Origin: Ceratotherium simum simum | Taxonomy: Eukaryota; Chordata; Mammalia; Perissodactyla; Rhinocerotidae | Direction: 5' to 3' | NCBI RefSeq assembly: GCF_000283155.1 | Contig: NW_004454262.1 | Span: 401,246-465,245 of the forward strand | Length of the DNA: 64,000 nucleotides | Shown: positions 1 to 10,959 of the stretch, in pieces | Numbering within the stretch: position 1 is the first letter of the stretch | How the letters are laid out: each line of letters starts with the position of its first letter | The notes under the pieces: generated by a model | What the model was told of the DNA's origin: nothing | The model's input: the letters and a program-made list of their open reading frames with translations, nothing else | Database searches by the model: none | Program-made: the position numbers and the translations under genes

Positions 1-72
1 GTTGTAAATTGGCTGTGTCCACGGGAGGAGGTGAGCTCAGAGTCTGCCTACGCCGCCATCTTGACTCCCTCT
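1..72 (-). mobile_element. L1 (L1M-type) 5' end, antisense
   Basis: On the minus strand this stretch reads as the start of an old mammalian L1 5' UTR: a CAAGATGGCGG-type motif, then a GAGCTCACCTCCTCCC-like run, then a CAATTTACAAC-like run. On the plus strand the key pieces are GGGAGGAGGTGAGCTCAGAG at 24-43 and CGCCATCTTGACTCC near 53-67. The rest of the element would lie upstream of the window. A second CCATCTTGGCTCC motif near 324-336 hints that 5' UTR sequence continues to about 340, but I cannot align that part. The 66-codon open frame across this region has no recognisable domain. Confidence 0.6.
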
Positions 73-926
73 CAGGGTCTGTCTTTTGAGCAACTCGTAG
101 AAAGTCTGCTGAGGCTGGATTCCTGTGTGATGGTCTCTAACCATCATCCAGCTCAGCCAGATTCCCCAGGCCTTGGGGGCTGTTTGCAGGCACTGTTGTT
201 CCCTCTAGACTTCTACTGTGGACTCCACTAAGCACCAAGGACTGGCGCTTCTGTTCAGCCCTTCTGCTCAAACTTTCTGTCAACCAGCTTCACTCAATAG
301 GCTTCTATCCTTACTGACTTCTGCCATCTTGGCTCCTGTTTCCCTGGACACCAAAAACTGACTGGAGTCCACACATTGCCAAAACTTCATGGTATGACAT
401 GGCACTGTGAGTAGAGGGCCCCCCCCCTTTCATTTGTGCAGCTTTATCCCCCTTCAAAGGGATCCCAGAGCAGCACCACATTTGACTGATCTCTTGAAGA
501 GATTGCAGTGAAATAACTTAGAAAAATAATTTTTGGCCCAGATTTCACTAGGATAAAGAGGTGAGGCCTATGTAGTTGTGACTGGAAGACAAATTCCTGC
601 AACTGAAACTGAGCTGTGCTCAGAATGCCTCTCTGTGGCAGCCGACACCTTCTTACTGGGGCCCAGTGTTCCAGACTCTGTCTTGTCTCATGCTAAGTTC
701 TCCAAAGATGCTCCTCAGTCCCCAGGAAAATGGGTTCTTGGAGCTCTCACCTCCCTGCCCAGATATGTCTGAAGCTTGTACTCAAGCTGGAACATCTACT
801 ACAAGGTCATTAAAATGAGACAACAAAAATAGCAAAGGAAGTAAAGAGAACATCAATGGTATTTCATGTGTCTTCAGTGACTGGTAGTCATAAATACACG
901 CAGTTACCATTTGCCTTCTTCCACGT
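73..926. other. Unassigned non-coding sequence
   Basis: No repeat family or coding signal is clear here. It contains a run of nine C at about 421-429. Two open frames of 64-67 codons have no recognisable domain, and no splice or promoter context was seen. The first 270 bases may be further L1 5' UTR. Confidence 0.35.
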
Positions 927-1150
927 CAGGGGTTGGAAAATATTTTCTGTAAAGGGGCAGATAGTAAATATTTTAGGCTTTACAAGCCACATGGTTTGTG
1001 TCAGAACTGCTCAACTCTGCTGTTGCTGTAGCCCAGAAGCAGCCAAAGACAATATGTAAATGAACATACAAGTCTGTGTTCCAATAAAACTTTATTTAGA
1101 AAAACAGGGAGCGGGCTAGATTTGGTTTGTGGACTGTGGCCAATCTCTAT
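927..1150 (+). mobile_element. Non-autonomous hAT-Charlie element (MER1-type)
   Basis: The copy begins CAGGGGTTGG and carries the landmarks of a very common mammalian hAT-derived MER repeat: TCTGTAAAGGGGCAGATAG, AAATATTTTAGGCTTTAC, CTCAACTCTGCTG and CCAATAAAACTTTATTTA. It ends in a degenerate complement of the head. Length is about 224 bases, close to full for this class. It encodes no transposase, so it would have been moved by a Charlie-type transposase in trans. A second copy in the opposite orientation lies at 20423-20637. The exact family name is provisional. Confidence 0.8.
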
Positions 1151-2160
1151 TCTATGTGACAGAAATATTTCAAGATCTCCCTTCTTTGAAGCGTTAGTAA
1201 AATGATTGTTATTCATTTTCCTGATAGACATATTTAAAAAAAGCATTCGATTGATACTTTTTGTTGTTGTTATTGCTCTTGGTTTTCCATTAAAATGTTC
1301 AGTGCTTTATAGTTAGGAGCTGTTGAAACATGCCTTTAAGGTCTCGCACTGCAGGTAATTTGGAAGCCTGAGCTGCAAACTGTCTGGGAAAGGTTCACTG
1401 AACTCAGTCATGTTGCCAGGGCTGAGTACGTATTTCTCAGGGTCTTTCCCAAATACAGAAGATAGACACAGCCTTACCTCCACCTCATGTGCATTTGAAA
1501 AGGTAGCAGAGTGACTCGATTCCTTCAGCTCCTAAATGCCGCTCGGGTCCTTCACCTCCACCCATGCCTGAGGACAGTTTTAAGGCCCAAGATGATTTTG
1601 TGTCCATTTCCTGTAGCTGAGCCAAGACTGCACTGTACAAACTGCTGTTCTCACTTTGCCTTCTGCTCAGGCTTCTTGTTTTCTCTTCCACCTTCTAGTT
1701 CCACCCTTTTCTAACTATCCCTTAGATAAGTAGCTAAAAATCTGTGCAAATTCAAAATTAATTTATCTTGGTTAAGAAAAAGATATGAAGAAGTAAATGA
1801 AGGTACACTACTATTTCATAGAAGAAGATCTCGAGGTTGGAGAAATATTTCATTTTCTATTTCAAGAATGAGTTAGACAGCCTTGCAATCAGCCAACAAA
1901 CAAGTATGGAACAGTGAGTGTGCGTCAGGTCTGCTGGGCATTTCACATGGGTTAGCTCACTTAGACACTTAGATTTCGCAGCCTAAGAAACCAAGCAAAG
2001 CTTAGTGAATCGGAACAACAAACATCCTTTTCACGATTTTATGCACTATTAAGAGGCAAAATGTGCTTGTATACAAACATGTCCCACTGGTAACTCTGCT
2101 AGTGAAACCACAAGAAGGAAAATTGAAATTATCAACAAGAAATTAAGAATGTAATTTTAC
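1151..2160. other. Unassigned non-coding sequence
   Basis: A GTT-rich patch follows 1258. A weak MIR-like stretch at about 1915-2000 has a GGGCATTTCACATGGGTTAGCTCA-type pattern, too degraded to call. No open frame with a recognisable domain was found. Confidence 0.35.
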
Positions 2161-2199
2161 TGAGAAATGATAGGAAACAGTATTTTTTTAAGTTTTCCC

Positions 2200-2600
2200 A
2201 AAAATACTATTGAAAGGAAGAGAAGGCTGAAAGGGCATAAAGACATCCCCGGGAGCTCAGGTCACACTTCTCCAGGTTCCTCTGGTCTGAGGCCTCCGCT
2301 GGGCTGGCTGGCTGCCCCCTCCACAGAGCCCTCACCCTGCAGCCTGCCAGCGTGGGCTTGCTCACTGGGTGACAGAAGGATCCCGACAGCAAGAGAGCAA
2401 GTCCCACTGCTCGCGCGCTTTCAAGCCTCTGTTTGCATCACTTTTGCACCTGTCACATCAGCCAAAGAAAGTCTCCAGCCAAGGGGTGGAGAAACAGACT
2501 TCACCTCTTGTAGCAAAGTCACATTGCAAGGTGGCACGCATACAAGAAGCATGAACACATTGGGGCCATTATCATAGTAGTGTACCCCAGCCACTGAATG
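2200..2600 (-). mobile_element. Possible LTR remnant, antisense
   Basis: The stretch is GC-richer than its flanks. It includes GGAGAAACAGACTTCACCTC near 2488 and GGGGCCATTATCATAGTAG near 2562. That ending resembles an antisense MaLR-type LTR start, whose plus-strand form begins with a purine-rich AATAATGGCCCC motif. Most of the body cannot be aligned by eye. A 136-codon open frame at 2167-2577 spans it but shows no domain or signal peptide and overlaps antisense open frames, so I treat it as chance. Confidence 0.3.
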
Positions 2601-3559
2601 GATAGCCACACCTCCCTGTTCTATTTCCTCCTAAAAAAGAATTAGAAAAAGGTGCTCCTGGCACGCGAGGCCTCATTACTGCTGACAGTAGCAAACAAGA
2701 AGGCCAGCTGCCGCACTGCCAGGTTGTGGGTGACATAACGCAGAGCCCTTACAGAATGGCTCCGCCAGTTATACTCGGGTGAAATTGTGGCTTTTTACCT
2801 AGGATAGCTGTTCCATTGGAAAAACAATGAGTAAAAAGTAATGCAGAAAATATACCCTTCCCTGCACTTATTGTGGCCTCCAGTGTTTAACAGATGAACC
2901 CATTATTCAGAGAATGTCTTTTCTTCCTTCTAGAGTTTAGTCATAACACGAAAAAAAATTACCCTACTCTCGTTGTCCAGTGAAAATCAGCACACCGCAT
3001 GGCCAGGAATGCCGGGCAGGAATTTTCAAATGCACATAGTTGTGATGATCATCTAGTGAACACGGGTCGTTATTCCTCAGGGTACTTTTAACATACGTGA
3101 TGGATCCTATAGAACTGAAGAGTCAAGAAAGGAATAAGATGGGCATCGCCCCTGATGTGAGGAATAAGCAAAGCTTGCGTTGTGGGAATAGAGCAATGTA
3201 GCCAAGAAACACTGAGCTCGCAAAGGCCGAAACCTAGTGGCTGTTTTCATTACAATGATAACGTTTGGGCCTCTTCTGAAATCTCGGATTTTAACTTTTT
3301 GCTGGCACCAGGCCTTCCAGTTAGGTTTCTGGTACTTCTTGCTCCTAGTTAGTGTAGGCAGGAGACCACAAAACAAAATGAAAGAAACAACTCTATGTTC
3401 AGGGTTTGCGGAAAGGAGGTGGGGGTGAGAGGAGCTGTGCATATGGGCCCCTTTGTCAGTCACCGTCCATCCAGGAAAGAAGAAACCACTTTCAATCTTT
3501 CACTCAGAGGGGATTTCATGCATGGAATTGGTTACATAAGCAGGAGAAGAGCTGGGAGG
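2601..3559. other. Unassigned non-coding sequence
   Basis: No repeat family, RNA gene or exon-like segment is recognised. Open frames of 60-118 codons occur on both strands around 3107-3750 and overlap each other, which fits chance frames in a locally GC-rich stretch. Confidence 0.35.
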
Positions 3560-4241
3560 CCAAACAGAGGAAGATGATGCAATCAGGGACTAACACCAGC
3601 AAGAAGGAGCTCACACTCCCGGGTTGGGGAGACCATGGGAGGAGGCCAGCAGCCGGAGACATGCACTGGGAGCTGGCATCACCCAGGGCTGTGCAGTGGG
3701 AGCTGGAGCCATGGAAGCTGGTCACTCAGCTGCTGGTGGAGATGCTGTAGGGAGCAGAAGTTGGAGTTGGCGTGTCCTCCCTCTCTCAGGTAATGCCCCA
3801 TGTGGTGGTCTCAGGGAGAGCTGCTGCAAGGAGCCTCCAGCTCCCCACCTTCAGATCCCCCATGGCAGCCGTGCTGAAGCCACAATTCCCTCCACCCTAG
3901 GCTGCTCCCAGCCATTGACTGAGCATGTGGGGCTACTAGGGACAGGACATTTGTGCCTGATGCAGGTCTCCTCTGATGGGCAACCTTTGCCTGAGGACTC
4001 TCCATCAGCCTGGCCAAGACATTCTCAGAGCTATACTGCCCTTCGAGGCTCCCCCTGTTCAATCCTTTCTTCTTGCCTCTCTTCTCTGATGTGTGTCAGA
4101 CGGTATGGCAGTTGAAGGTTCTCACAACCTACTCCTGCTCACTTTTCCCTTTATCTTACACCAGTATTTCCCCCAATAAATCTCTTGCATGTCTAAGTCC
4201 ATCTTAGTATCGGCTTCTCAGAGAAACAGGCTGATACACAC
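3560..4241 (+). mobile_element. ERVL-like solo LTR, degraded
   Basis: The 3' part looks like LTR R/U5: CCCCAATAAATCTCTTGCATG near 4172 is an AATAAA poly(A) signal followed by the CTCTTGCAT motif seen in several ERVL LTRs. It is followed by CGGCTTCTCAGAGAAACAGG and ends GGCTGATACACA near 4241. Upstream sequence is GC-rich with degenerate short direct repeats (GCAGTGGGAGCTGGAGCC near 3691). Open frames of up to 163 codons here have no viral protein motifs. No internal viral genes are attached. Subfamily uncertain. Confidence 0.5.
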
Positions 4242-5130
4242 TCCCCATCTATCTCACAGCGAAGGGAGGAGCCACAACTTGTTGCAAAAACTCAACCACA
4301 AACACACCTACCTCCTTCTGCCTCTCTCCTACAATGTGGAAATCTCTCTCTCTTTCTCGCATCTTAGCTTCCACTTGTCCCCTGAAGCCCACTTTTCCCT
4401 CCTTTCTCAGAGACAGCCCTCCATCATTGTTACCTGTCTCCTTCCTCTATCTTCAGTTTCATACTCTCTCCTGGTTCCTTCCCATCAGCATAAATATGTG
4501 CCAGAATCCCTTCCATTCTGAAAGACCTTCACCTCAACCTGTGGTTCTTCTCAAGCTTCTGCTTTCTCTCCCTTTTTCTCACAGTCAGGCTCCTAGGAGC
4601 ACTGGCTCCACATCCTCACCTTCCATCCACACCTCAAGGCCCTCACCATCCCGTCAAAACACTCACTTCCAGGTTCCTAAGGCATCCCTGGTCACTGAGT
4701 CCAGTGATGACCTTTCTGTCTTTATATTACTTACCAATTCAGCCTCTTTGGAGCATTTGGCACTCTTAGCTATGCCCTCCTTTTCTGGAAACTCTTCTTT
4801 TGCTTTCATTTTGGGGCACATTTTTCTTTGGTTCTATAACTATTCTCTCCTAGAGTCTGACAATTCCTCTTTCTTTGATCATCCAGCTTCCCCTAGGGAC
4901 CCTTCCTTGGGCCCCTAATCATCTCATTTTTCATACTCTTCCTGGGCAATGAGACCCTCAGGTAGGGCTTTAATTTCTACTCAAAAGTTGATGTTCTAAA
5001 ATCTGTCTCTACCCTAAAGCTCTCTCCTGAGCTTTGGACTCCTATATGTAAAGTGCCACTATATATTTTTGCTCAGATTTCCCCCAAAGCACGTCAAACA
5101 TAACACATCTACAACCAAAACAATCCTTAC
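4242..5130 (+). mobile_element. L2 LINE fragment, decayed reverse-transcriptase region
   Basis: Frame +2 at 4334-4918 has 194 codons and contains SSDDLSVFILL (nucleotides near 4700-4733). This matches the segment just upstream of the palm domain in L2/CR1-clade reverse transcriptases, where it is normally followed by DLSAAFDTVDH; here that is degraded to TNSASLEHLALL. Downstream, CTTTGGACTCCTATATGTAA and AGCACGTCAAACATAACA fit the later L2 palm region. The catalytic YADD region is missing. The open frame is a relic, not a gene. L2 is ancient and inactive in placental mammals. Confidence 0.7.
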
Positions 5131-7314
5131 CATTTTTCAGCTGATTGGTTGCCTAGTGGTCTTCCTTATTTGGATCAGGGTGGCTGAGTTACAGGAATAA
5201 GGAAGTCTAAGCATGGCGTGAACAGACTTGGCTTTTGGGGATTGGCTGGCACCCTTTGTTGATTTCTGAGAAAAGCTGTAAATTCCTGCAACTTAAATTA
5301 GGTAAAGTTAAGTTTTGTTTTTCTTTAATGTGCCTGCATTGGACAGCTCCATTTTATCCCCAATATAAGTGACTCCATTTTACTTTTGGTTCTAGAGCAT
5401 GTACTCTGAACAGGCCTCTCCCACATTTCCCATTCCAGGAAAATAATTCCTGACAGTCACTTTCTTTCACGTTATAATTTACAACACTGGGACTCTGGGA
5501 AATAACTTTGATTCCTGCTGAGCCCTCTATTCCTGATTTTTTACTCCATGATAGGCTAGCTTTTGGCTAGATAAAAGTACATAACTCCTTGGTTAGATAA
5601 AAGTACATAAAAAAAGAAATAGAAAAGGCTGGGGAAATTTACAAAAGATGCATCAGTAAATAAATTAATTCTATACCAGGCTAAAATCCTCTCTTTTAGC
5701 CTCAATACTTCAGATCTTGCTCAATCACTCCTCTCTTATCTAAACTACCTGCTCTATTCCCATTTCCTCAGGGCGCTGTTAAATGAATCGGTATCTAATT
5801 TCTGAGAAATCACTTCGTTAGAATATTAATGCTCACGATTATTTAACATATTATCCTCTGCCAGACAATATTTGCATTTTGAGAGGTACCTTCAGTGCCT
5901 TAATCAGAACACTGAGCAATATGTTAATTTTGAGAAGACGCATATCCCTCCATTACATCTTCGAAGAAGCCACCCACGCTTAACACTGTTCCAATTTATG
6001 GTTCCAGTCACTAGAAAGTTTTTTAACCAATGCTGGGCAAAAAATGTTCCAAAAGGTTAAATTGAAGATGAAGCTGTTGGAGGATGGTTACTGAGGGACG
6101 TGTTTTGGATCCAGTGGCCACAGTTCAGCTTCCAGACTTTATACTCATGGCACTACAACCTTAGACATATTATTGGCTCTCTTTTCTTTGTTTCTTTCTC
6201 TAAAATGGTTCTTGCCATAACAAGAGACACTATTAGAATTTGCCAGAAATTATTATAGGCTGAAAATGTCCCACTGAGAAACAACATAAATCTGAAATAT
6301 TTATTTACTAAGAAATGCTTGCATTTTTCAGCTACCTGTTACAGTGGGAATTAGAAAAGTCATCCTTTTGTTGATGACAGGAGATGTGGCATACAAATGG
6401 TTAATGACAAATACCAGTGAGCACTGAGCTATTTGAGAGCTGGCCTAGCTTTGTTACATGGCACACTTTTCTTTTTCCCTAACTGGTTAATTCACCTTTT
6501 GTTTACGAATATTGAGCCTCTGTTTATACTTTAAAGGCAACAGAATTTTGCTTAGTTGCTAAGGCCGTGATGCCAGAGGAAGATCATCAGAAGATACCCT
6601 GAACATGGCGTTTGGCCTTTAAAGGATGGATAAGTCATTCAGTGCCTCGGAGAGTGGACTTCGCAGCTATTATTTTAAAGAGGGCAGTATAGTTTACTTC
6701 ACCACAACTTAGAAAATAGCAAGTTATTTGCTCTCCGGGGGTGACCATTTTTTCCTAAACAAATAGAGATAATCGTCTATTTAATTTATGACTTGGGATA
6801 AGTCACTTAGTGCTGAAAATATTCATTGGCAGAGCCTGGCATTTTTAAATTAAAATATACTGTAATTTGGGTTACCATCTGTCATTTCTTTTTAATCCAA
6901 TCATCTTCTTTCATTTTTATATAAACAATTTTAATTGAAGATATATATTTTTACAAAATAGCTCCTTTCCCACTTCCTGCTAAATTACCTATTGTAGACC
7001 CAGAAAAACATAAACACACATAACAAAAAGAAAACTGGAAGTTACCAACAGTCCGTTGCTAGAATCTGGGGGAAATTTCTACTAATGAAAAGGACGAGAT
7101 AAGTAGTTGGAAGTAAGGGGCACTTGATTAGGCTACCAACCAAGTGGTGTGTGTTTAGGATTGAATTCCATGAGGCTGGAACTAAGAAACAGAGAAGGTT
7201 CTACCTAAAGCAACATAAGACATCAAGAAGCGGAGAAACATTCTAAGTCATTGCCTTTGAAGGAAAATTAAGATTTCTACAGCAGCAACAACTGGTATTG
7301 AATAACATGTACAT
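5131..7314. other. Unassigned, mostly AT-rich sequence
   Basis: No clear repeat or coding signal. At 5330-5400 the spaced motifs CAGCTCCATTTTATCCCC and GTGACTCCATTTTACTTTTG resemble retroviral LTR U3 sequence but could not be extended. At 5566-5609 a short direct repeat (TAGATAAAAGTACATAA) occurs twice. The 62-codon frame at 5872-6060 has no domain. Confidence 0.35.
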
Positions 7315-8188
7315 TCACTGGATTTCTTACACAGAACACAAAAAGCACTAATAATAAAAGAAAAAAATTGATAATTTGGACTTCAGGCAAACTAAAACTT
7401 TTGCTCATCAAAAGACACCATTAAAAATATAAAAAGGCAAGCTACAGACTGAAGAAAAGACTCACATATATACATATTTTGTTCACTATATATATATATA
7501 AATGGGCAAAAATTTAAACAGTCGATTTGAAACATAAGACATACAAACTCCTATCACAGACATGAAAAAGATGCTCATTAGCCGTCGAGGAAATGCAAAT
7601 TAAAACCACAGTGAAATACAATTCCATATCGTCTGGAATGGCTAATATTAAAAAGAATGACAACACTAAACATTAGTGAATACGTGGAACAATGAGAAAT
7701 CTCGTTATTGCTTTGTAAAACACACATTGCTTTTCCAAAGCTTTAAACATGTATCTGCCTTATTCTCCAGCAATTTCACTTCTAGGTATTTATCCAAGAG
7801 AATGACTACATATGTTTTCAAAAAGACTCATACAGTGGATAAACAAATTATGGTATATTCCCTTATATAGGGGAATATGGCTCATCAATGAAGAGGGAAA
7901 AAACTACTTTTTCTCATAAAAGCCTGCATGAATCTCACAGGTGCCATGTTAAGAGAAGAAGCAAGATACGAGAATATATACTACATGGAATATGTACTAT
8001 CCTGATTTCTGTCATCACAGTTGAATTTTAGAAAGGACCATAAGGGAACTTTTGGGGATGATAGATGTTCTATATCTTAACTGAGAAGTAGATTACACAG
8101 TTGTGTGTGCATTTGCCAAAATTCTTCAAACTGTATTCTTAAGATATTTGCATTGCACTGTATGTAAATTAACTTCAATTAAAAAAAG
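7315..8188 (+). mobile_element. L1M 3' end (ORF2 tail plus 3' UTR)
   Basis: Typical L1 ORF2 carboxy-terminal landmarks occur in order: AAACTTTTGCTCATCAAAAG near 7396, GGAAATGCAAATTAAAACCAC near 7590, TTCACTTCTAGGTATTTATCC near 7776 and a 3' UTR close to TTTGGGGATGATAGATGTTC near 8051. It ends GTATGTAAATTAACTTCAATT plus an A-run at 8181-8187. Several internal deletions and stop codons make it non-coding. It is 5' truncated. An ERE follows its poly(A) tail directly. Confidence 0.85.
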
Positions 8189-8193
8189 GGATA

Positions 8194-8393
8194 GCAGGAC
8201 CATCTCTGGTGGCCTAGTGGTTAAGTTCAGCGTGCTTCACTTCAGTGGCCCCAGTTTGGTTCCCAGGCATGGACCGACACCACTCATCTGTGAATGGCCA
8301 TGCTGTAGTGGCAGCTCACATACAAAAAGAGAAAGATTTGGCAATGGATGTTAGCTCAGGGTGAATCTTCCTCAGCAAAAAAAAAAAAAAAAA
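8194..8393 (+). mobile_element. ERE-type equine SINE, diverged
   Basis: A tRNA-derived SINE with an A-box-like TGGCCTAGTGGTTAAG near 8209, a diverged B box (GTTTGGTTCCCAG near 8254), CCATGCTGTAGTGGC near 8298, ATGTTAGCTCAGGG near 8348, CTTCCTCAGC and a 17-A tail. Length is about 200 bases. It lies just after the A-tail of the preceding L1, a common landing site for L1-mobilised SINEs. The diverged head and B box suggest one of the older copies in the window. No clear target-site duplication was seen. Confidence 0.85.
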
Positions 8394-8969
8394 GCTTTAA
8401 ATAAAATTATCATGTTCAAAGAATTAAAAGTCAAGGTGAATTTTGGAAGACTACTTCCAATTTATTTTAATTTGGGTTCCCACAAAAGCTCATTTTGAGA
8501 CAATGAGTCAATTATGAGCAGTTTACATGGCAAGTCCAGGGAACATTGGAAGAGAATGGGGAGTAGAGCAGGGAAAGGGAGTCAGCCAGTGATGGATGTG
8601 TTCTAAAACCGGTTCCACATTGGACCACGAGAGCTTAATTTCCTGGGGAAACCTAGGAAACAGTGTGAAACAGACCTCAGTGTTATTCTCAGGAGGGAAG
8701 AGGACACTGGAGTGTTTATACACCTACTTGCAATAGTCTTTGGTTGAGGCTGTTCACAGAGGTTGTTAATTTCTGGACACTCCCAGACTGCCACATGAGT
8801 AAGAAGAGAAATATTCTGTGATTCCATAAAAATCTGCAGGCACAGAAGTGGAGCTATCAGCAGTTAGAATTTATTTGTACCACTATCAATAATAGTGTCC
8901 AAGGGATATGTGGGGACATTGATAGCATCTGCTAAAAACCTTTTGAAAAATAATCAAATGGAGAAGTTT
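8394..8969. other. Unassigned non-coding sequence
   Basis: No repeat family is recognised. Overlapping antisense open frames of 66-74 codons at 8523-8827 share no domain. Confidence 0.35.
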
Positions 8970-9269
8970 GGCTTTAGGCTATGACGTATGGGTGATATTA
9001 GACTTCCCCACTGCCAAGAAAAACCGTAAAATATGAACCCCCCAAAAAGAAAAGGAAAACAAAAAAGAAAGAAGAAAGGAGGCAAGAAGACAATGGTTTA
9101 ATGGCTCTGGAGAGCAACCAAGACAATCAGAACTTGAGGGGCTAAAATTCTTGAGAAAAGGAAAGCACACTGAAGTAAGCTCTACATCTGAAGTCAGTTT
9201 ATCCCTTTGGGACAATTGCCGGTTCATAGTGTGGGGCATGGAGACCAAACAGAAAACAGTTGTTTAGAG
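8970..9269 (+). mobile_element. Possible L1/HAL1 5' sequence, upstream piece
   Basis: This purine-rich stretch includes CCCCCCAAAAAGAAAAGG near 9038 and sits directly before a hAT insertion. L1/HAL1-like sequence resumes at 9586, so I infer this is the upstream part of the same old element. The sequence alone is too diverged for a firm call. Confidence 0.35.
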
Positions 9270-9577
9270 CAGTGCTGTCCAATAGGAACATAATGTGAGC
9301 CACATAATCTTAAACGATCTAGTAACCACATTAAAACAGGAAACAAGAAACAGGCAAAACTAATTTTAATAATATGTTTTATTTAATCCAACAGATTCAA
9401 ATATTTTAACATGTATTTGATGTAGTAAAAAAGTAACAAGATATTTTACATTTTTTGTACTATAACTTCAAAATCTGGTGTGTATTTTATACCTACAGAA
9501 CATGCCAATTCAGATTAACCATATGTAAAGTGTTCAATAGCCACAAATAGCTAATGACCACTATATCGGGCACACAA
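9270..9577 (+). mobile_element. Non-autonomous hAT element with 8-bp target duplication
   Basis: The element begins CAGTGCTGTCCAATAGG and ends in a degenerate complement of that head. In between are GTGAGCCACATAATCTTAAA, TTTTAATAATATGTTTTATTT and ATCTGGTGTGTATTTTATAC, typical of a mammalian hAT MER repeat. Flanks are GTTTAGAG at 9262-9269 and GTCTAGAG at 9578-9585. They match in seven of eight positions, the 8-base target duplication expected for hAT. No transposase frame is present. Family name not assigned. Confidence 0.75.
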
Positions 9578-9585
9578 GTCTAGAG

Positions 9586-10799
9586 TTTGCAGTAGTCTCA
9601 CTGGGCTGTGATGGCTACAAGGACATCCAGGACTTGAGATGCCAGCATCCCGGAGAAAAACAAACTGTTGACAAGTGAGACAGATATTCTGTGCGCAGCT
9701 TTTCCTGTAACCATCTGCTAAATCCAATAATGTGAAAATTCAGAGACAGAAAACTAAGAAAAAGATAGCTGCTGAGATGACTAAAAAATCTCAGCGTTCT
9801 CAAGGGGCTGAGAAGACAAAACTTGGAGTTCAGAACCTACCAAGTTGAAGGGACCTGGGCCAACAGAACAAGGCGTAGGCTGAAACCACTTAAAAGGTTA
9901 TGGCAGAGAGTAAGAAATTTCAGAAAGGGAGCAGAATCATTTAGGTTCAGTTGAGATCCTCACACTGTATCCCTGACAATAAAAATTAAATTCTCTATAG
10001 AAGAAGTATCATTTTCCAGAGTCTCTATAATATTTCGTTAAAAATATCTGACACTTACCCAAAAATTACCACATCTTTCAGGAAACAGGACCTAATGGCT
10101 AATTCCAAGGAAAAAAGCAGACAATTGAAACATACTCATGTAATTCAAATAGTTGGAGTTATCAGACATTGACTTAAAAGTGACTGGGATGAAAATATTT
10201 AAAAAAGGGCAATAAAACACGGATAATTTTACCTGAAAACTAAGATCAATTAAAAATATGTAACGTAAATTTTAGCATTGAATAAATACGATAACAGATT
10301 AAGAATTGAATAGATGTGTTTAATAGACTGGGTGCAGCAGAGGAGGTGATTAGTAAATTGGATGGTAGGTAAATAGAAAACATCCATAATGAAGCACAAA
10401 GAGAAAAAGAAGATGCAAAATGCAGTTAAGAGTGTGAGAGCCAAGGCCAGCCCTGTGGCCTAGTGTTTAAATGCAGCATACTCTGCTTTGGCAACCCAGG
10501 TTCGGTTCCCCAGGCACAGACCTACACCACTCATCAGCAGCCATGCTGTGGTGGCGACCCACATGCAAAATAGAGGAAGATTGGCACAGATGTTAGCTCA
10601 GGGCAAATTTTCCTCAGCAAAAAATAAAATAAAAGTGTGTGAGAGCCATATGTCATTTAGTGAAAAGTTCTAATGTATGTATAACAGGAAAAGTAGGAGG
10701 AGAAAAGAGAGACTAGGTCAGAGGTAAAACTGATGGGTGAATTCTCAAGAACAGAAACAAAATGTTCTGAAAGAAAATGGAATGACACCTTTAAAGTTG
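9586..10799 (+). mobile_element. Old L1/HAL1 5' UTR and ORF1 remnant
   Basis: The stretch is A-rich with decayed ORF1-like segments: AGTTATCAGACATTGACTTAAAAG near 10157, AGTAAATTGGATGGTAGG near 10353 and GAAGCACAAAGAGAAAAAG near 10391. This is the usual order in L1/HAL1 before and within ORF1, whose product is an RNA-binding coiled-coil protein. Stop codons occur throughout. It is split by an ERE at 10445-10633 and probably belongs to the same old element as the pieces from 8970 to 12830. Confidence 0.6.
10445..10633 (+). mobile_element. ERE-type equine SINE with 13-bp target duplication
   Basis: Begins GGCCAGCCCTGTGGCCTAG (A-box region), has a B box GGTTCGGTTCCCC near 10500, CAGCCATGCTGTGGTGG near 10539, AGATGTTAGCTCAGGG near 10588 and an A-rich tail AAAATAAAATAAAA. 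Flanks repeat GTGTGAGAGCCA on both sides (about 10431-10442 and 10637-10648), the mark of L1-type target-primed insertion. The host sequence is old L1/HAL1. Confidence 0.9.
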
Positions 10800-10950
10800 T
10801 TCTGGGCTGAATTGTGTCCACCCCTTCTGAATTCAAATGTTGAAGTCTTAAACCCCAGTACCTCAGAATGTGACCTTATCTGGAGATAGGGCCTTTACAG
10901 ACATAATCAAGTTCCATTCATCAAAAGTCGTATTTAAAAGAGTGAAAATA
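10800..10950 (+). mobile_element. MaLR LTR fragment (MLT1A/MST-like), 5' part
   Basis: Contains GGGCTGAATTGTGTCCACCCC, AAATGTTGAAGTCTTAAACC, CAGTACCTCAGAATGTGACC and TATCTGGAGATAGGGCC. These are the first ~130 bases of a MaLR-type LTR. The rest of the LTR, including the poly(A) signal, is missing, and L1 3' sequence follows after about 10960. MaLR elements are non-autonomous relatives of ERVL. Confidence 0.75.
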
Positions 10951-10959
10951 TGACCCCCA

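Noticed and set aside
2167..2577. 136-codon open frame as a possible small gene
   Set aside because: No recognisable domain, no start context, overlapping antisense frames, and the GC-rich LTR-like composition makes chance frames common.
3624..4115. 163-codon open frame
   Set aside because: Sits in an LTR-like stretch with no protein motif, and another frame overlaps on the opposite strand.
4334..4918. 194-codon open frame, the longest in the window, as a possible gene
   Set aside because: It contains a decayed L2 reverse-transcriptase motif (SSDDLSVFILL) and lies in L2 sequence, so it is a LINE relic.
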